Counted from the stretch's first letter, positions 1-5,319 are shown. The stretch: DNA of 8,133 bases from an uncultured Ruminococcus sp. (GCA_900553675.1 USEH01000095.1:1-8133), one strand, 5' to 3'. A program made the numbers and translations. Notes: a model not told the origin generated them from the letters alone.

Positions 1-90
1 GTTTTGCAATAAAATTTTGAAAAAATATTTGTCCTTTGCAATATTTCGGCAGGATAAATTGTATTATAACAGAGGAAAGCGGTAAAGAGC

Positions 91-119
91 TTAAGATTAT
101 TAAGATTTTTATTAAGATT
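91..119. repeat. Triple TTAAGATT direct repeat upstream of the ABC operon promoter
   Basis: The octamer TTAAGATT occurs three times, at 91-98, 100-107 and 112-119, in the A+T-rich leader ahead of the operon promoter. The start-to-start distances are 9 and 12 bases. Short direct repeats near one helical turn apart are typical binding sites of OmpR/PhoB-family response regulators, so a regulator site is possible. The unequal spacing and the A+T richness make chance a real alternative. The same leader also holds TTTGCAATA twice (3-11, 35-43) and a 13-base repeat AATTGTATTATAA at 57-69 and 157-169, exactly 100 bases apart, the second copy overlapping the -10 element. No gene is visible in 1-207. 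Confidence 0.35.
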
Positions 120-122
120 TGG

Positions 123-136
123 TTACATTTTTGTAA
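123..136. promoter_or_regulatory. Operator-like dyad TTACA-N4-TGTAA just upstream of the -35 box
   Basis: TTACA at 123-127 and TGTAA at 132-136 form a perfect 5-base inverted repeat separated by TTTT, six bases upstream of the -35 hexamer at 142. Dyads of this size are typical of dimeric helix-turn-helix repressors or activators. The protein that would bind it cannot be named from the sequence. Confidence 0.35.
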
Positions 137-141
137 TCCTA

Positions 142-170
142 TTGAATAGTTATTGTAATTGTATTATAAT
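142..170 (+). promoter_or_regulatory. Sigma-A type promoter of the ABC transporter operon
   Basis: TTGAAT at 142-147 and a perfect TATAAT at 165-170 are separated by exactly 17 bases. Transcription would start near 177, giving a leader of about 30 bases before the ATG at 208. The leader carries the purine-rich GAAAGGCAGGAA, whose AGGA core lies about 10 bases before the start. No other convincing promoter is seen before the next two genes, so this one probably serves all three. Confidence 0.75.
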
Positions 171-207
171 AAAATAGAAAAACTAAGAAAGGCAGGAATC
201 CAACGAT

Positions 208-1161
208 ATGGACAATATGGCAGATGAAAAAACCGCTGCCGCCATGATGGCCGGAATGACAGCCGATATGCCGCCGCTGAAGCCTGACGAGACGGATGAA
301 TCGCAGCCGTCAAAGCCGGACAGGGCAGACAAATCCTTGCAGCAGACGCCTGATAAGGTGGACGAAGCGCCGTCGCCAAAGCCTGATAATACGGCAAAGC
401 CCTCGTCGCAAAAGCCGGCTATCAGCATAAAGGACCTTTACAAAACGTTTGTTATCGGCAAGGAAAAGGTTCGGGCGCTGGCAGGGGTAAGCCTTGATAT
501 ATATCCGAATGAAATCGTGTGCCTTTTAGGTACTTCCGGTTCCGGTAAGTCAACGCTTTTAAACATGATGGCTGGGCTTGAAAAGCCAACCAAAGGCACA
601 ATAACAATCTTCGGCGAGAGGATAGATAAAATGAGCGAGCGCAAGCTTGCAATCTTCCGCCAGAAGAATATGGGCTTTGTATTTCAGTCATATAACCTTC
701 TGCCCAACCTTACGGCGATAGACAATGTTGCCATGCCGATGATGTTTTCGGGCATCAAGCGCAGGGTAAGGGATAAGCAGGCAAAGCAGATGCTTAAAAT
801 GTGCGGACTTGGCAAGCGAATGAGACATAAGCCCACCCAGATGTCGGGCGGTCAGCAGCAAAGAGTCGGCATCGCACGCGCGTTCGTTGCAAAGCCGAAG
901 ATAGTATTTGCAGACGAACCTACAGGCAACCTCGACACCAGAACGACTATCGAAATCATGGAAATGATGGTTTCAATGGCAAGGGAGAATCACCAGACCC
1001 TTGTAATAGTCACCCACGACGTTGAAATAGCCGCATATGCCGATAAGATTTACCACATTATCGACGGCGTTATCTCCTCGGTGGAGGATAACACCAATAA
1101 GCAGATAGGCGTTGGCTCGCAGGAGGCTGCAAAGATAATTGCCGCGGCTGAATCGGTATAA
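208..1161 (+). CDS. ABC transporter ATP-binding protein, MacB/LolD type, with an extended N-terminal tail
   Basis: This 317-residue protein is the cytoplasmic ATPase of an ABC transporter, binding and hydrolysing ATP to drive the permease encoded two genes downstream. The nucleotide-binding domain spans about residues 71-295. Visible motifs are Walker A GTSGSGKST (108-116), the Q-loop glutamine (160), signature MSGGQ (212-216), Walker B IVFADEP with catalytic Glu237, the D-loop NLD (241-243) and the H-loop His270. The sequence style (FVFQSYNLLPNLTAIDNV, ADEPTGNLD) is that of the MacB/LolD/FtsE group, whose members are usually 220-250 residues. The extra length is mostly an N-terminal tail of about 70 residues: a Met/Ala-rich start, then a Pro/Asp/Lys-rich stretch with an 11-residue period, predicted to be disordered. 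The first ATG is chosen because a ribosome binding site precedes it. It is the first gene of the operon, 59 bases before the next. The substrate is unknown. Confidence 0.93.
   Translation: MDNMADEKTAAAMMAGMTADMPPLKPDETDESQPSKPDRADKSLQQTPDKVDEAPSPKPDNTAKPSSQKPAISIKDLYKTFVIGKEKVRALAGVSLDIYPNEIVCLLGTSGSGKSTLLNMMAGLEKPTKGTITIFGERIDKMSERKLAIFRQKNMGFVFQSYNLLPNLTAIDNVAMPMMFSGIKRRVRDKQAKQMLKMCGLGKRMRHKPTQMSGGQQQRVGIARAFVAKPKIVFADEPTGNLDTRTTIEIMEMMVSMARENHQTLVIVTHDVEIAAYADKIYHIIDGVISSVEDNTNKQIGVGSQEAAKIIAAAESV
280..420 (+). repeat. Diverged 33-bp tandem repeat encoding an 11-residue KPD period
   Basis: Four consecutive 33-base units (280-312, 313-345, 346-378, 379-411) plus a 9-base start of a fifth encode residues 25-71 of the ATPase. 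Each unit opens Lys/Thr-Pro-Asp, with Pro at 26, 37, 48, 59 and 70, exactly 11 residues apart. An acidic residue follows three positions after the Asp in units 1 to 3. The later positions are rich in Ser, Pro and Gln. The fifth start reads Lys-Pro-Ala and runs into the ATPase fold. The units are diverged at the DNA level, so this is an old repeat, read as a flexible charged linker. Confidence 0.7.
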
Positions 1162-1171
1162 ATCAAAATGT

Positions 1172-1202
1172 GCTTAATAATCTTACATATAGCAAGATAA
1201 GC
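1172..1202 (+). other. Weak imperfect hairpin in the first intercistronic gap
   Basis: GCTTA (1172-1176) and TCTT (1181-1184) can pair with TAAGC (1198-1202) and AAGA (1194-1197), leaving a four-base bulge and a nine-base loop. No T-run follows, so it is not a standard terminator. It could affect mRNA stability between the ATPase and surface-protein cistrons, but the A+T richness makes chance pairing plausible. Confidence 0.2.
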
Positions 1203-1206
1203 TTGG

Positions 1207-1212
1207 AAAGGA
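1207..1212 (+). promoter_or_regulatory. Ribosome binding site fixing the start of the surface-protein gene
   Basis: AAAGGA lies 8 bases before the ATG at 1221. The reading frame is open further upstream to a GTG at 1170, but that codon has no usable Shine-Dalgarno sequence, and starting there would place 17 residues ahead of a textbook signal peptide. A very similar CTTG(G)AAAGGAAA string precedes the permease gene. Confidence 0.75.
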
Positions 1213-1220
1213 AAATCACT

Positions 1221-3104
1221 ATGAAAAAATTAATGTCAGTAGTTCTTTGCGTGATCATGGCGTTTGCCCTTGCGGTGAATATGTTCGCCGAAGGGGTAGT
1301 TGCTCCGACCACACCTACATGGACCCGTGAGACCACCTATAAGGTCGATATTTCAGACCCTGCGGTAAGCACTCAGCTGGTTGCTGCGGGTGATACCTTC
1401 AGCGTCTCATTCAGACTTTATTCAAACGCATTCGTAACCGTAAGCGACGGCACAAACGAATATCCCACCAATCCGTTCTGGGATAACACCGCGAAAATGT
1501 CGGTTACCGTCGGCGGCGCGGGCTTTACCCTTGCGGGCTCATTGGCAGAGCAGCAGGTGTCGGCAGGACATAACGTTATAAGCATACTTACGGACAAGAA
1601 CATGGAAGAGGGCAGACATCAGCTTACCTTAACCGTTACCTGCACCCCCAGAGACGGCTCTCCCGTTACCGCGACACAGACCTTTAATATCGACGTTGAA
1701 GCTTCAAGCGTTGAGCTTGAAGAGGATCCGGTAACTCCAGCATTCACCATGACCGGTGCATCCATCCCCGAGGGCAAGGGAAAATCAAACCTTTCCACCA
1801 AGCTTTCGGTAAGCTTTAAAAACACCGGCTTGCTCGACGTCACCGACGTTAAGGCAACCATCTCCGGTCTTGGCGAGCTGGTTTTGAATACATACACCGA
1901 CACTGTCGAGATTGGCGACGTTGCCAGCGGCGACACCTTTAAGGCAACCTTCCCGATAAAGTTCCCCGAATACCCCACTGCTCAGACAACCACTGTAGTC
2001 ACCCTTAAATATAAAGACGGCTTGGGCAATGAATACTCCACCGACTACAACGTTTTCCTTCAGGCAAAAGCCAAGGAAAAGCCGCAGGAGGTTGGAGAAA
2101 AGACCCTTGAACCCAAGGTAATTGTTTCTAACTACTCGGTTGACGTTGAAAAGATAGTCTCCGGCGAGGAGTTTACACTAACCTTCGTTTTAAAGAACAC
2201 CAGCCACGATAAGGACGTTATGAATATGACGGTCGACGTAAACACCTCCTCATCGGGCTCATCCGGTTCGGGCGGACAGGGTTCCACCCCCGAAACCGTG
2301 TTCTCTCCCATCGACGGCACAACCTCGTTCTACACCGAAAGGCTTGATAAGGACGGCGAGATTGAGTATGTAATCAAGCTTAAAACAAGCGCCTCCGCAG
2401 GTGCAAAGTCATATCCTATACAGATTGAATACGACTTCCAGTACGAAGCTAACGAATCCTACGTTAGCAGCAACGGCAACTCAATGACCATCAACCTGCC
2501 TGTTACTCAGCCGATTAAGTTCGAGCTTATGGAATGGAACCCTCCTACGGAGTGCCCGATCGACGGTACTGCAATATCCTTCCAGTACTTCAACAAGTCT
2601 AAGAACCCCATGACCAACCTTGCGGTAAGCGTTGAGGGCGACTTTACCATGAGCACTCAGTATGTCGGAACCCTGAACGCTTCGAGCTACGACTTCTTTA
2701 ACGGCACCATTGTCCCCGCAGAGGGTGCAAAGGTCGGCGACACCAAGAAGGGACTGCTTGTATTTACATTTGAAGACGCTTCCTCCAACGAGCAGAGGGT
2801 TGAATATCCCATCGAGGCTACTATAACCGAGGCTGCCGGCGGCGCGCAGGGCGATCCCGGAATGATGGGCGGCGACATGGCGTTCGACCCCGGCATGGTA
2901 GGCGGCGACATGATGGAACCCGGTATGCCCGGCGGCGAGATGCCTGTTGACGGCGAGGGAGTAGAGCAGGGCGGAATGTCTCCCGCGCTTAAGTGGGGAT
3001 TGATTATTGGCGTTCCTGTAGTCGTACTTATTGTCATTATCATAATCGTTGTAGCGGTTAAAAAGCGCAAGGCAAAACTTTTGGAAGACGACGACGATGA
3101 ATAA
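1221..3104 (+). CDS. Secreted, C-terminally membrane-anchored multi-domain protein with Ig-like/CARDB-like repeats
   Basis: This 627-residue protein should be exported by Sec and stay anchored with its bulk outside the cell. Residues 1-23 are a signal peptide: MKK, a hydrophobic core, and an Ala cleavage site near VNMFA. Beta-rich segments follow at about 24-165, 174-283, 298-427 and 430-535. Recurrent openings such as LSVSFKNTG (195-203) and LTFVLKNTS (320-328), and the motif FSPIDGTTSFY (361-371), resemble CARDB/COG1361 (S-layer-type) Ig-like folds. A Ser/Gly loop (341-358) interrupts the third. A Gly/Met-rich stalk (about 537-587) leads to one transmembrane helix (590-613) and the cytoplasmic tail KKRKAKLLEDDDDE. 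The gene lies between the ATPase and permease genes, 59 and 54 bases away, so it probably works with them as an external adaptor, substrate receptor or displayed cargo. The family call rests on motif memory. The function is unknown. Confidence 0.85.
   Translation: MKKLMSVVLCVIMAFALAVNMFAEGVVAPTTPTWTRETTYKVDISDPAVSTQLVAAGDTFSVSFRLYSNAFVTVSDGTNEYPTNPFWDNTAKMSVTVGGAGFTLAGSLAEQQVSAGHNVISILTDKNMEEGRHQLTLTVTCTPRDGSPVTATQTFNIDVEASSVELEEDPVTPAFTMTGASIPEGKGKSNLSTKLSVSFKNTGLLDVTDVKATISGLGELVLNTYTDTVEIGDVASGDTFKATFPIKFPEYPTAQTTTVVTLKYKDGLGNEYSTDYNVFLQAKAKEKPQEVGEKTLEPKVIVSNYSVDVEKIVSGEEFTLTFVLKNTSHDKDVMNMTVDVNTSSSGSSGSGGQGSTPETVFSPIDGTTSFYTERLDKDGEIEYVIKLKTSASAGAKSYPIQIEYDFQYEANESYVSSNGNSMTINLPVTQPIKFELMEWNPPTECPIDGTAISFQYFNKSKNPMTNLAVSVEGDFTMSTQYVGTLNASSYDFFNGTIVPAEGAKVGDTKKGLLVFTFEDASSNEQRVEYPIEATITEAAGGAQGDPGMMGGDMAFDPGMVGGDMMEPGMPGGEMPVDGEGVEQGGMSPALKWGLIIGVPVVVLIVIIIIVVAVKKRKAKLLEDDDDE
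2853..2948 (+). repeat. Three-unit Met/Gly-rich repeat in the membrane-proximal stalk
   Basis: Three consecutive units of 11, 10 and 11 residues encode residues 545-576 of the surface protein. They read DPGMMGGDMAF, DPGMVGGDMM and EPGMPGGEMPV. At the DNA level the units share a GGCGGCGA core. Each has an acid-Pro-Gly-Met start, a Gly-Gly-acid-Met centre and no predicted secondary structure. The repeat probably acts as a flexible stalk lifting the beta domains off the membrane. The methionine spacing also resembles Met-rich metal-binding segments, which is only an inference. Confidence 0.7.
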
Positions 3105-3106
3105 TG

Positions 3107-3129
3107 AATAAAGCTTTACAGGCTTTATT
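3107..3129 (+). other. Intercistronic hairpin after the surface-protein stop codon
   Basis: AATAAAGC (3107-3114) pairs perfectly with GCTTTATT (3122-3129) across a seven-base loop, starting two bases after the TAA stop. No T-run follows, so read-through into the permease gene is expected. Such a structure could protect the upstream mRNA end or lower permease expression relative to the surface protein. That role is inferred, and only the pairing is seen. Confidence 0.4.
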
Positions 3130-3158
3130 ACCGCGACTTGAAAGGAAATGTTATTTAA

Positions 3159-4607
3159 ATGAGAAAAACCGATGTTATACGCTTTGCCGGAGGAAACTTC
3201 CTTCGTCGCAAAGCGCGAAGCGCACTGACGGTTCTGGGCGTTGTTATCGGCACGATGGCGGTTGTTATCATGCTTTCTATCGGTATCGGAATGAACAAGG
3301 GCTTTGAGGATCAGGTAAGCTCCTACGGCGACCTTAGGCAGATTCAGGTTTACGAACTTTGGGGCACGGTAAACGAGGAAACCGGCCAGTGGGAGGAAAA
3401 CGCAAGCCGCGAGCCGCTTGACGATATCGCTCTTGAAGATATCAGGGCTATAGACCACGTTAAGGCAGTCACCCCAACGGCAAACTACTGGGGCTGTCAG
3501 CTGATAATGGATAATACCGAAAAAGCGCAGTATGTTCAGGTAAACGGAATAGACGCCGCCTCGATGGAGGATTTTGGCTATGAGATTCTCTACGGCAGAC
3601 TGCTCAACGAAAGCGATATCGGAACCAACAACTTTGTAATGCGCTACTGCGTTCCCGCAAACTTCTTCACCATGCGTGAAGACGAGCCCATATGGTACTA
3701 CACACCCACCGAAGGTGAGGAGCTGCCGTTTAACCCGCTGGATGACCACAGATTTCAGATGACATGGTATCAGGATTACGGAACCGGCGCTGTTGATACC
3801 TCCAAGGCAAGAATCAAGCTGCTTGAAGGCAACTGTGTTGGAATACTTGTGCAGAATGTCAACGAGGACTATCAGGCAAGCATATATATGGACATAGCAA
3901 GCGTTCAGTCTATGAAGAAAACGTTTGAAGAAAATCAGTCCAAATATTACGGCTGGGGCGACCGCTATGAGGCTGAAGCCGTAGTATTAAGCAGCGGCGG
4001 TATATCTATGGGCGGCGAGGCCGGCTCCGATTCCGGCCGCAAGAGCATATACGATAATTTTGCTGTAATGGTAGATGATCAGGATCATGTTCAGCAGGTC
4101 GAAAAGGCGATAGCCGAGATGGGCTATGAAACCAACTCAAATATGCAGTGGCTGACATCCATGCAGGATCAGACCAAGTTCCTGCGCTCGATTTTAGGCG
4201 CGATAGGCGTTGTTGCGTTTATTGTTGCCGCTATCAGTATCGCAAACACCATGGTAATGTCGATTTACGAGCGAACCAGAGAGATAGGAGTAATGAAGGT
4301 TTTGGGTTGCAAGCTGTCCGACATCAGGGGAATGTTCCTGATAGAGGCTGCGATCATAGGAATAACCGGAGGAGCATTGGGAGTAGTGCTGAGCTATGCC
4401 GCGTCATTCGCCGTAAACTCGCTTGCCAAAAACGGCGGAATGTCGATGATGGGAATAGACGCTGCGACGTCGAACTTATCCATTATCCCGCCATGGCTGG
4501 ATCTGGCGGCGCTGGTTCTGGCAACGATCGTAGGTGTTGTTTCGGGACTGTATCCCGCAATAAGAGCAACCAGACTTTCCGCTTTGGAAGCTATTAAGAA
4601 CGAATAA
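3159..4607 (+). CDS. ABC transporter permease, MacB/FtsX family, with enlarged extracytoplasmic domain
   Basis: This 482-residue integral membrane protein is the permease partner of the ATPase at the head of the operon. It has the MacB layout: a short cytoplasmic amphipathic start with FLRRKARSALTVLGVVIG, TM1 at about 22-44, a large external domain at about 45-344, then TM2 (345-368), TM3 (394-419) and TM4 (446-467). The FtsX-domain hallmarks SIYERTREIGVMKVLG (368-383) and GLYPAIRATRLSALEAI (463-479) are clear. Known Gram-positive MacB-like permeases are around 400 residues, so the outer domain is enlarged, with an acidic, aromatic-rich stretch at about 175-208 and a Gly-rich loop at 279-293. 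AAAGGA (3141-3146) precedes the ATG by 12 bases. Type VII ABC systems couple ATP hydrolysis to movement of the external domain rather than moving substrate through the membrane. The final 42 bases recur at 5278-5319. Confidence 0.93.
   Translation: MRKTDVIRFAGGNFLRRKARSALTVLGVVIGTMAVVIMLSIGIGMNKGFEDQVSSYGDLRQIQVYELWGTVNEETGQWEENASREPLDDIALEDIRAIDHVKAVTPTANYWGCQLIMDNTEKAQYVQVNGIDAASMEDFGYEILYGRLLNESDIGTNNFVMRYCVPANFFTMREDEPIWYYTPTEGEELPFNPLDDHRFQMTWYQDYGTGAVDTSKARIKLLEGNCVGILVQNVNEDYQASIYMDIASVQSMKKTFEENQSKYYGWGDRYEAEAVVLSSGGISMGGEAGSDSGRKSIYDNFAVMVDDQDHVQQVEKAIAEMGYETNSNMQWLTSMQDQTKFLRSILGAIGVVAFIVAAISIANTMVMSIYERTREIGVMKVLGCKLSDIRGMFLIEAAIIGITGGALGVVLSYAASFAVNSLAKNGGMSMMGIDAATSNLSIIPPWLDLAALVLATIVGVVSGLYPAIRATRLSALEAIKNE
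4566..4607 (+). repeat. Direct repeat copy 1: 3' end of the permease gene
   Basis: The last 42 bases of the permease gene, stop codon included, recur at 5278-5319 with two substitutions (A4572 to G, T4595 to C). The copies are in the same orientation, 712 bases apart. Similarity appears to reach further left to CCGCA (4555-4559 and 5271-5275) if a 4-base gap is allowed. The two repeats bracket the toxin-antitoxin pair. Confidence 0.9.
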
Positions 4608-4621
4608 TAACTAAAATATAT

Positions 4622-4660
4622 CAGAGCGGGCTGCTTTTTTGAACGGCTCGCTTTGTTTAT
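4622..4660 (+). terminator. Rho-independent terminator of the ABC operon
   Basis: Bases 4622-4633 and 4644-4655 can form a 12-bp stem, with three G-U pairs, around a ten-base loop, starting 15 bases after the permease stop. The right arm leads into TTTATT, a modest T-rich tail. It probably ends operon transcription before the toxin promoter at 4697. It is weaker in form than the terminator at 5353. Confidence 0.55.
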
Positions 4661-4696
4661 TCACACATTTAAGAGCAATAATAGAGTAAGCACCCA

Positions 4697-4725
4697 TTGA
4701 CAGCACGGATAAAAAACTGTATAAT
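4697..4725 (+). promoter_or_regulatory. Consensus sigma-A promoter of the toxin-antitoxin pair
   Basis: TTGACA (4697-4702) and TATAAT (4720-4725) are both perfect hexamers with the ideal 17-base spacer. Transcription would start near 4732. A promoter this strong for a toxin-antitoxin pair suggests repression by the complex, the usual pattern for type II modules. No convincing long palindrome overlaps it. Confidence 0.8.
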
Positions 4726-4751
4726 ATAATTAAGGAATTTCATATATTTCT

Positions 4752-4755
4752 GGAG
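4752..4755 (+). promoter_or_regulatory. Toxin ribosome binding site that selects the second ATG
   Basis: GGAG at 4752-4755 directly abuts the ATG at 4756, too close for initiation there, but lies 9 bases before the in-frame ATG at 4765. It also sits in the loop of a small potential hairpin, TTTCAT (4738-4743) with ATGAAA (4756-4761), which could dampen toxin translation. Confidence 0.6.
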
Positions 4756-4764
4756 ATGAAAATA

Positions 4765-5034
4765 ATGAATGAAGTCGTATTTCGGTATTCAAAAGACGCT
4801 ATAAAGTTTTTATCGAAGCTTGATAAAAAATCGGTAATGCGTATAAAGAACGCTGTTTCAGGACTTGCGTGTGTTCCACCTGTGGGAGATATAAAAATAA
4901 TGCAGGGATATAGTGATGGCAGAAAACGACTTCGTGTTGGCTCATGGAGAGTTATTTACCGTAATGAAAGCGATGGGACTGTAGAGATTATTTTGGTTAT
5001 AGATATTGGTAATCGGGGAGATATCTACAAATAA
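4765..5034 (+). CDS. RelE/ParE-family toxin of a type II toxin-antitoxin pair
   Basis: An 89-residue basic protein with the RelE/ParE fold pattern: an N-terminal strand and two helices (YSKDAIKFLSKLDKKSVMRI), then the conserved strand block GDIKIMQGYSDGRKRLRVG, WRVIYR, and the terminal IDIGNRGDIYK. In RelE-type mRNA interferases, basic residues of the RVIYR and NRGD blocks and a C-terminal Tyr act at the ribosome. Here Arg62, Arg66, Arg84 and Tyr88 lie in equivalent places. ParE-type gyrase poisons share the fold, so the target is not certain. The start at 4765 is set by GGAG at 4752. A start at 4756 would add only three residues. It is the first gene of a two-gene unit, an order opposite to classical relBE, and its stop codon overlaps the antitoxin's ribosome binding site. 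It is visibly more A+T-rich than the flanking permease and glgP genes, which fits acquisition. Confidence 0.85.
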   Translation: MNEVVFRYSKDAIKFLSKLDKKSVMRIKNAVSGLACVPPVGDIKIMQGYSDGRKRLRVGSWRVIYRNESDGTVEIILVIDIGNRGDIYK

Positions 5035-5040
5035 GGAGGT
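5033..5040 (+). promoter_or_regulatory. Near-perfect Shine-Dalgarno site of the antitoxin, overlapping the toxin stop
   Basis: AAGGAGGT matches the anti-Shine-Dalgarno sequence, shares bases with the toxin TAA (5032-5034), and ends 7 bases before the ATG at 5048. It decides the start: the frame is open upstream to 5006 inside the toxin gene, but nothing there supports initiation. The overlap suggests translational coupling with antitoxin output above toxin output. Confidence 0.8.
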
Positions 5041-5047
5041 AAGTATT

Positions 5048-5266
5048 ATGACAAGCATTGCAATAGAAGCCGCTAAGTTGATAGACGTTTTGCCGCAGGC
5101 TGATAAAGAGTTTGCCTACGAATTTATCAAAAAGCTTGTACTGGCATGGGACCCTGATTTTACTAAGGTTACACCAGATGAGAAAGAACTTATCGAACAG
5201 GCGGAAAACAGCGGATTTGTTGATGAAAAGGATATAGACTGGGAAAATCTGGGCGTTGATTGCTGA
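5048..5266 (+). CDS. Small acidic antitoxin paired with the RelE/ParE toxin
   Basis: This 72-residue acidic protein is probably the antitoxin that neutralises the upstream toxin. The N-terminal half looks helical (IAIEAAKLIDVLP, then EFAYEFIKKLVLAWDPDFTK). The C-terminal part is acidic and probably disordered until bound (TPDEKELIEQAENSG, ending in DEKDIDWENL). The LVLAWDPDFTK-TP block followed by an acidic I-D/N-W ending matches, from memory, small clostridial proteins encoded next to RelE toxins. No ribbon-helix-helix, Phd/YefM or Xre motif can be recognised, so how the pair would repress its own promoter is unclear. It follows the toxin by 13 bases and has a far better ribosome binding site. 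The assignment depends on gene context and this pattern. Confidence 0.7.
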   Translation: MTSIAIEAAKLIDVLPQADKEFAYEFIKKLVLAWDPDFTKVTPDEKELIEQAENSGFVDEKDIDWENLGVDC

Positions 5267-5270
5267 AAAA

Positions 5271-5319
5271 CCGCATAGCAACCGGACTTTCCGCTTTGGA
5301 AGCTATCAAGAACGAATAA
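5271..5319 (+). pseudogene. Remnant of a permease 3' end (direct repeat copy 2)
   Basis: Five bases after the antitoxin stop, the sequence reads as the last codons of the FtsX permease again: ATGLSALEAIKNE and stop, against ATRLSALEAIKNE in the intact gene. The 42-base core (5278-5319) has two differences. One changes the conserved Arg codon AGA to GGA, and one is a silent Ile change. It has no start, no ribosome binding site, and no permease sequence before it beyond about 49 bases. It is either the original 3' end of the permease gene, displaced by the cassette, or a tail carried in with it. Confidence 0.85.

Noticed and set aside
1170..1220. Longer start (GTG at 1170) for the surface protein
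   Set aside because: It lacks a Shine-Dalgarno site and would bury the signal peptide behind 17 polar residues. The ATG at 1221 has AAAGGA at good spacing.
3104..3307. A 67-codon frame starting at the stop of the surface-protein gene
   Set aside because: It runs out of frame into the permease start and has no ribosome binding site. The ATG at 3159 gives a true MacB N-terminus.
2481..3749. A long open frame of 422 codons on the minus strand across the surface-protein and permease genes
   Set aside because: It is antisense to two well-supported genes, spans their junction, shows no domain or ribosome binding site, and comes from stop-poor complementary codons.
4148..4597. A 149-codon + strand frame inside the permease gene
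   Set aside because: It lies wholly within the FtsX domain coding region in another frame. Its product is Arg/Asn-rich with no recognisable fold.
5006..5047. Longer start for the antitoxin inside the toxin gene
   Set aside because: The perfect AAGGAGGT at 5033 points to 5048, and the extra residues are an out-of-frame reading of toxin codons.
5260..5319. Tiny frame from TTG at 5260 through the permease remnant
   Set aside because: It has 19 codons with no ribosome binding site and overlaps the antitoxin end. It reads only because the remnant keeps its frame.
4608..5319. An IS element or integron-type cassette around the toxin-antitoxin pair
   Set aside because: There is no transposase, no integrase, no terminal inverted repeats and no attC-like structure. 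Only the direct repeats of the permease end are present.
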